Below are positions 60,478 through 64,000 of a stretch of 64,000 nucleotides of DNA, one piece after another. The DNA is from Arcobacter sp. Its GTDB lineage: Bacteria; Acidobacteriota; Terriglobia; Bryobacterales; Bryobacteraceae. The stretch covers positions 1 through 64,000 of the forward strand of contig DYJN01000003.1 in NCBI GenBank assembly GCA_020723085.1. Direction: 5' to 3'. Position 1 is the first letter of the stretch. Each line of letters opens with the position of its first letter. A program made the position numbers and the translations under genes. The notes under the pieces were generated by a model. The model ran no database searches and was not told the origin of the DNA. It saw only the letters and a program-made list of their open reading frames with translations.

Positions 60478-61336
60478 GGCTGCTGTTGCGGCCCGAATTG
60501 TTCTTTGCGGCCTTGTGTTCATGGCTGCGATGTCCCTTTCGGGGGCTCTCGTCACTGCGCTTGGCTTGAAGATGATGGTTTTGCCCGAGGGCGCGAGCCG
60601 GCAGGCCGCGGCGCTCGCTTCGCTGCTCGCGTCCCCGCTTCTGCCTCTGGCCCTGGCGCCGCTGGCGATCGGGGTCCCGGGCGCGTTGCTCGCACGCACC
60701 GCCTGGCTCGCGCTGTTCGCATACGTGGCGTTCGGTCTGAATACGATGATCGAGGCGCGCATTTTCAGCTCGATGGCCGGACCCGGCGCGTTTGCTGGAA
60801 TGTGCGTGTTCTACCTCCTGCCCTGTGCGGCGCTCGCGCTGGCTGCCGCCGCCGCGTTTCCGGCGCGGGAGCTTCGCCCTGCGCCCCTGCCGCACCGCCC
60901 GGCGGCAGCATGGGCGGGGCGGTTCGCCGCGGCATGGCTCGCCTTCCCCTTGTCGTATCTGCTCTTCGGAATGCTCATCAGCCCGCTGGTCGTCGAGCAA
61001 TACCGTCAAGGCGTGGCGGGGCTCGAGCTGCCGCCCATCGGCGTGATCGTCTTCACGCAACTCGGCCGGAGCCTGCTCTACCTCGCCTCCGTGCTGCCGG
61101 TAGTGCTTCTGTGGAGCGGCTCATGGAAGGATCTGGCCGCGCGGCTCGGATGGGCGTGGTGGGTGCTGGCCGGCCTGTATGGACTCATTACCGCATTCTG
61201 GATGCCCGCGAATCTGCGCCTGATCCACTCGCTCGAGATCGGCGCGGACTCGTTCGCTTATGCACTGCTTCTCTCGTGGGCGCTGCGAGGACCGTCGAAA
61301 GGAACTCGAGCCGTGGCGGTGCAGCCCGCCGGCTAA
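60458..61336 (+). CDS. polytopic membrane protein co-transcribed with padR
   Basis: The ATG at 60458 has GGAGGA upstream and overlaps the padR end by 20 nt, giving 292 residues. Around eight hydrophobic helices are visible, for example RIVLCGLVFMAAMSLSGALV near residue 15 and LGWAWWVLAGLYGLITAFWM near 235. The protein contains no motif I recognise, and it resembles uncharacterised PadR-linked integral membrane proteins. Because PadR normally controls its neighbours, this protein is probably the regulated product. Function, such as export or stress defence, is unknown. Confidence 0.82.
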   Translation: MAWISRKAAVAARIVLCGLVFMAAMSLSGALVTALGLKMMVLPEGASRQAAALASLLASPLLPLALAPLAIGVPGALLARTAWLALFAYVAFGLNTMIEARIFSSMAGPGAFAGMCVFYLLPCAALALAAAAAFPARELRPAPLPHRPAAAWAGRFAAAWLAFPLSYLLFGMLISPLVVEQYRQGVAGLELPPIGVIVFTQLGRSLLYLASVLPVVLLWSGSWKDLAARLGWAWWVLAGLYGLITAFWMPANLRLIHSLEIGADSFAYALLLSWALRGPSKGTRAVAVQPAG

Positions 61337-62100
61337 GCGCGCACCGGGAGCAGCAGCGCAAAAGGCCGCATCGGCGCTCCCGTTGCGCCTTCGATGCGGA
61401 GCGGCGCGCCGAGGAACAGGAACTCGCGCGCGCCCGCCGCGGCGAGGTCTTCGAGGTTGAGGCATTCGAGAATGTGGACGCCCGCCTCGACCAGCAGATG
61501 AACGTGCACGGCCATCTCCGGCGAGGGGATGCGCTCCAGCGCGACGTTGTCGGCGCCGATGGCGCGCACTCCTCCGGCGGACAGCCACTGCGCCGCCGCC
61601 AGCGAGAGCCCCGGCTGCCGCTGACCGTTCAGGAAACGGCGCGCGTTGCGCCACCTCGCGCCCCAGCCGGTGCGCACCAGCACGACGTCGCCCGGGCGCG
61701 GCTCCAGCGGCCCAAGTCCGGCTTCGATCTGCGCCCGGGTGATCTCCTCGTCCTCGCCGAGTTCGCCGCCCGGAGCGGCATCGTACAGAAGCCCGCGCGC
61801 CACGAAGGGCTGCATGGTATCGACGCCGAGCGAGCGGGCATCGAGTCCGCCGTGCAGCCTCCCATGGAGCGAAAAGTGGCTGAGCGCATCGATGTGCGTA
61901 CCCACGTGCGTGCCGAGCGCGATCAGTTCCGCCGCGCTCGAGGCGCCGCCGGGCAGGACGTAGTCGCCGTGTTCCTTCGTCCTCGCCGATGCGAAGGGCG
62001 GATGCGTAGGCCAGTGCGGCATGCCCGGACAATAGGGTTGCGCGAGATCCACGCACCGCGCGCCGCGCGCGGCTTCCAGCATCCGCTCCAGGCTCAGCAT
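61333..62100 (-). CDS. cyclase family protein (kynurenine formamidase-like)
   Basis: The ATG at 62100 gives 255 residues; the frame upstream overlaps the neighbouring gene. The metal-binding motif of the family is HVGTHIDALSHF (near residues 66-77), with zinc or manganese ligands His-His-Asp-His, followed by GDVVLVRTGWGARW near 135 and GADNVALE near 180. Members hydrolyse N-formylkynurenine or cyclise arylformamides; many are of unknown substrate. The 4-nt-plus overlap with the gene at 62094 suggests co-translation. Cytoplasmic. Confidence 0.9.
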   Translation of the reverse strand: MLSLERMLEAARGARCVDLAQPYCPGMPHWPTHPPFASARTKEHGDYVLPGGASSAAELIALGTHVGTHIDALSHFSLHGRLHGGLDARSLGVDTMQPFVARGLLYDAAPGGELGEDEEITRAQIEAGLGPLEPRPGDVVLVRTGWGARWRNARRFLNGQRQPGLSLAAAQWLSAGGVRAIGADNVALERIPSPEMAVHVHLLVEAGVHILECLNLEDLAAAGAREFLFLGAPLRIEGATGAPMRPFALLLPVRA

Positions 62101-63002
62101 GGCCCGAACGCCTCCCGCACGCGCCCCAGCAGCCGCACGAGCTTCTCGCGAGGATCGCCCGCGCCCAGCGTCTCGATGGGCAGCCAGCCCCGGTAGCCGT
62201 GCGCGTCGATCAGAGCCTTGACGCGCCTCATGTCCGTAGGCTCTTCTCTGCCGCCGGGAGCGACGTTCTCCTTGAGCTGCCAGGAAACGGCGTATGGAAT
62301 GAGCTGCGCGATCTCCGCGTACGGGTCGCCCTGCCGCAGGCTGCCGGCGTCGAGAATGACCCCGAACCATTCGTGATTCACCGCTTCGACCAGCCGGATC
62401 GTTTGCCCGGCGGTCTTCAGGAAGTCGTCGTGATTCTGCACGCCGATCATGACGCCGTGCCGCGCGCCGTAGTCGGCGCACTCGCGCATCAGCGGCGCCA
62501 TCCAGCCGAGCGCCTGCTCGAAGGAATGGCCCTCGGGCACGCCGCGCCCGCTGAAGACCCGGATCACGCCCGCGCCCAGGGCGGCGGCGACCTCGATCCA
62601 GTCCTTCACCAGTTGCACGTCGCGCCGCCGCGCTTCCGCATCCGGCAACGCGAAGTCATTGCGCACGCCGGCGCCGAAGACCGCAACGCCGTGCAAGAAC
62701 GCCTCGCGCTTCAGCCGCCGGACGAAGTCCCCCGGCGGCTTCGCCGGATACCCGGGGAAATAGTAGCCCGTCAGGTCGATCCCTGCGATGCGGTGTTCGG
62801 CGCAGAAGCGCACGGCATCGAAGAGGGTCATCGAACCGCCGCGCAGCGGCTGGTTGAACGAGTAGACGTTGAGCCCGATCCGCACGCCCGAGCCCGCCAG
62901 CCTCGCAGCACGGGGCGGCGCGCAGAGCGCGGGAAGAGCGCCGGAGGAGGCGAGCCATGCACGGCGTGTCCACCCCCGGTGCGGCGAATGTTGCCGATTC
63001 AT
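62094..63002 (-). CDS. Tat-exported xylose-isomerase-like TIM barrel protein
   Basis: The protein has 302 residues, beginning with a twin-arginine signal (TRRAWLASSGALPALCA, near residues 12-28) and then a sugar phosphate isomerase/epimerase-type barrel: RIGLNVYSFNQPLRGG, ITGYYFPGYP-like turns, GAGVIRVFSGRG near 143, HGVMIGVQNHDDF near 178 (metal-ligand region) and WFGVILDAGSLRQGD near 208. Members bind divalent metal and isomerise or epimerise sugars or cyclitols, as do IolE and IolI. Overlapping the cyclase gene by 7 nt, it is first in a two-gene unit. The substrate is not clear. Confidence 0.87.
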   Translation of the reverse strand: MNRQHSPHRGWTRRAWLASSGALPALCAPPRAARLAGSGVRIGLNVYSFNQPLRGGSMTLFDAVRFCAEHRIAGIDLTGYYFPGYPAKPPGDFVRRLKREAFLHGVAVFGAGVRNDFALPDAEARRRDVQLVKDWIEVAAALGAGVIRVFSGRGVPEGHSFEQALGWMAPLMRECADYGARHGVMIGVQNHDDFLKTAGQTIRLVEAVNHEWFGVILDAGSLRQGDPYAEIAQLIPYAVSWQLKENVAPGGREEPTDMRRVKALIDAHGYRGWLPIETLGAGDPREKLVRLLGRVREAFGPC

Positions 63003-63053
63003 GACGCCGAGTCTAGCAGAGCGGCGGCCCGGCAGCCCGCCGCAGGCTGCGCG

Positions 63054-64000
63054 CTACCGCAATTCCTTCAGCCGGAGCCGCGCCTCGAGCAGGTACGGGT
63101 TCAGATCCAGGGCCTTTCGCAGTTCGGCGCGGGCCTGCTCGCGGCGGCCAAGCCCCAAATGCGCCAGCCCGGCAGCCAGATGCGCGTTGGCCTCCCGCAT
63201 CCACGGCGGCCGGCCTTCGCCGAACTTGGCAAAAAACTCGCTCTCGCGGCGGCCTTCGAGCGCCTTCTCCGCCGCGGCGAGGAGGGCCTGGTACAACTGC
63301 CGCACGCGGGCGCTCTGGCCCAGCTTCTCAAGCGAACGCGCTTGGTAGTAGAGCATGGACGCCCCCGCGTCCACGCTGGGGTGCGGCTCTTCATCGGCGC
63401 CGGGCAGCGCGCCGGCGGACTGCTTCCACAGCTTCTCCGCCTCGTCCCTGCGCCCGGCGGCTTCGGCGGCCAAGCCGGCATAGTAGTAGGCCTCCGGCAG
63501 CCGCGAGCCGCGGTAGCCCCGCGTCACTTCCAGGTTCTCGGGAAACTCGACGGCGGCGAGGCAGTCCTTCCAGGCGCCTTCATGGTCCTTCGCCTCCATT
63601 CGCTGATGGCCGCGCAGGAGGTGCGCATCGGTCCAGGCGTCCTGCGCGTTGAAGCGCGCGCCCCCTTCCCAAAGATGGAAATGGCGCTTCTCCATGACGC
63701 TGATGGCCTCGTCGTACCTTCCCGCCAGCGTGAGCAGCGTGACAAACCGGCTCATGGCGTCGTCGCGCTTCTCCGCTGTCGAGCGGTGCTTGTCGAACAG
63801 CGCCAGCCGCTTCTCGACGGGCGTGCGCGAGAACTCATACAGCCTGTCCAGCTCGAACAGGTACAGCGCATCCCCGCTGTTGAGCGAGACTGCTCTTTCC
63901 AGCGCTTCAATGGCGCGCCCGGCGCCGTCCGCCTGCCGCGAATACGCCACGGCGAGATTGCGGTACGCGAGCGCGAAACCGGGGTCGAGCTTCACCACCT
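63054..64000 (-). CDS. TPR protein, DUF5107-like, C-terminal part (cut by window)
   Basis: Only the final 315 or so codons are inside the window; the open frame continues past position 64000, so the N-terminus is missing. The visible part is helical with TPR-type repeats (FALAYRNLAVAYSRQ, REQARAELRKALDLNPYL) and the block HFHLWEGGARFNAQDAWTDAHLLRGHQRMEA, where HLWEGG and ALRG-like helices resemble large DUF5107 proteins of about 1,000-1,100 residues that pair a carbohydrate-enzyme-like N-terminus with TPRs. Function is unknown. It lies 51 nt upstream of the TIM-barrel gene on the same strand. Confidence 0.82.
   Translation of the reverse strand, partial: VVKLDPGFALAYRNLAVAYSRQADGAGRAIEALERAVSLNSGDALYLFELDRLYEFSRTPVEKRLALFDKHRSTAEKRDDAMSRFVTLLTLAGRYDEAISVMEKRHFHLWEGGARFNAQDAWTDAHLLRGHQRMEAKDHEGAWKDCLAAVEFPENLEVTRGYRGSRLPEAYYYAGLAAEAAGRRDEAEKLWKQSAGALPGADEEPHPSVDAGASMLYYQARSLEKLGQSARVRQLYQALLAAAEKALEGRRESEFFAKFGEGRPPWMREANAHLAAGLAHLGLGRREQARAELRKALDLNPYLLEARLRLKELR

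Overview
The window is 64 kb of GC-rich chromosome, densely coded on both strands. It looks like an acidobacterium of the Bryobacterales/Solibacteres kind. This placement is an inference from gene content: a PEP-CTERM protein, CRTAC1/ASPIC-UnbV and multihaem cytochrome proteins, Tat-targeted Gfo/Idh oxidoreductases and sugar isomerase-like proteins, GH78 rhamnosidase, a DUF5107-type TPR protein and duplicated CpaE-like ATPases. No 16S gene is present to confirm it. There is no prophage, transposase gene or CRISPR array.

Region 1 (1-11.5 kb) is mostly housekeeping and secreted proteins: tRNA-Gln(CUG), a Gfo/Idh oxidoreductase with a small beta-barrel, thiG, tRNA-Ile2(CAU), an RRM protein, an SMP-30 lactonase, accA with a small membrane protein, a porin-like barrel, a zinc-ribbon protein with a PEP-CTERM protein, and an asparaginase.

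Region 2 (11.6-21.5 kb) is the most unusual part. Seven same-strand genes have junctions that overlap by 4 nt or are 4 nt apart: a hydrazine-synthase-alpha-like monohaem propeller protein, a CRTAC1 FG-GAP propeller, a ten-haem cytochrome/YVTN propeller/MauG-like fusion, a Reg_prop propeller, two LivK-like binding proteins without any ABC transporter, and a RidA-like protein. I interpret it as an undescribed extracytoplasmic redox system. Its architecture resembles the binding-protein and propeller accessories of PQQ-alcohol oxidation clusters, but no quinoprotein is present.

Region 3 (21.5-30.2 kb) begins with a 355-bp tandem duplication full of REP-like palindromes, one of which forms an intrinsic terminator. 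It continues with a LysR regulator, an ECF sigma/anti-sigma pair, and a divergent TolC-HlyD-RND-DUF2892 efflux operon.

Region 4 (30.2-46.1 kb) has cytochrome bd oxidase (cydAB) flanked by two paralogous CpaE-like ATPases, queE-queC with an Fsr-like MFS transporter, a secreted SAM methyltransferase, an NfnB/NfnA-type flavoprotein pair, the c-di-AMP module cdaA-cdaR-glmM with overlapping genes and TTG starts, a CcmH-like protein, a second ECF sigma factor, and tag.

Region 5 (46.2-64 kb) carries catabolic and miscellaneous genes: GH78 rhamnosidase, an orphan SagB-like oxidoreductase, queD, two UROD-family methyltransferase-like genes, a TauE/SafE exporter, acetate kinase, a radical SAM protein, a quinone oxidoreductase, a matrixin-like protease with a Pro-rich repeat linker, an SDR, a PadR regulator with palindromic promoter sites and its membrane partner, a kynurenine-formamidase-like cyclase, a Tat-exported TIM-barrel protein, and a TPR protein cut by the window edge.
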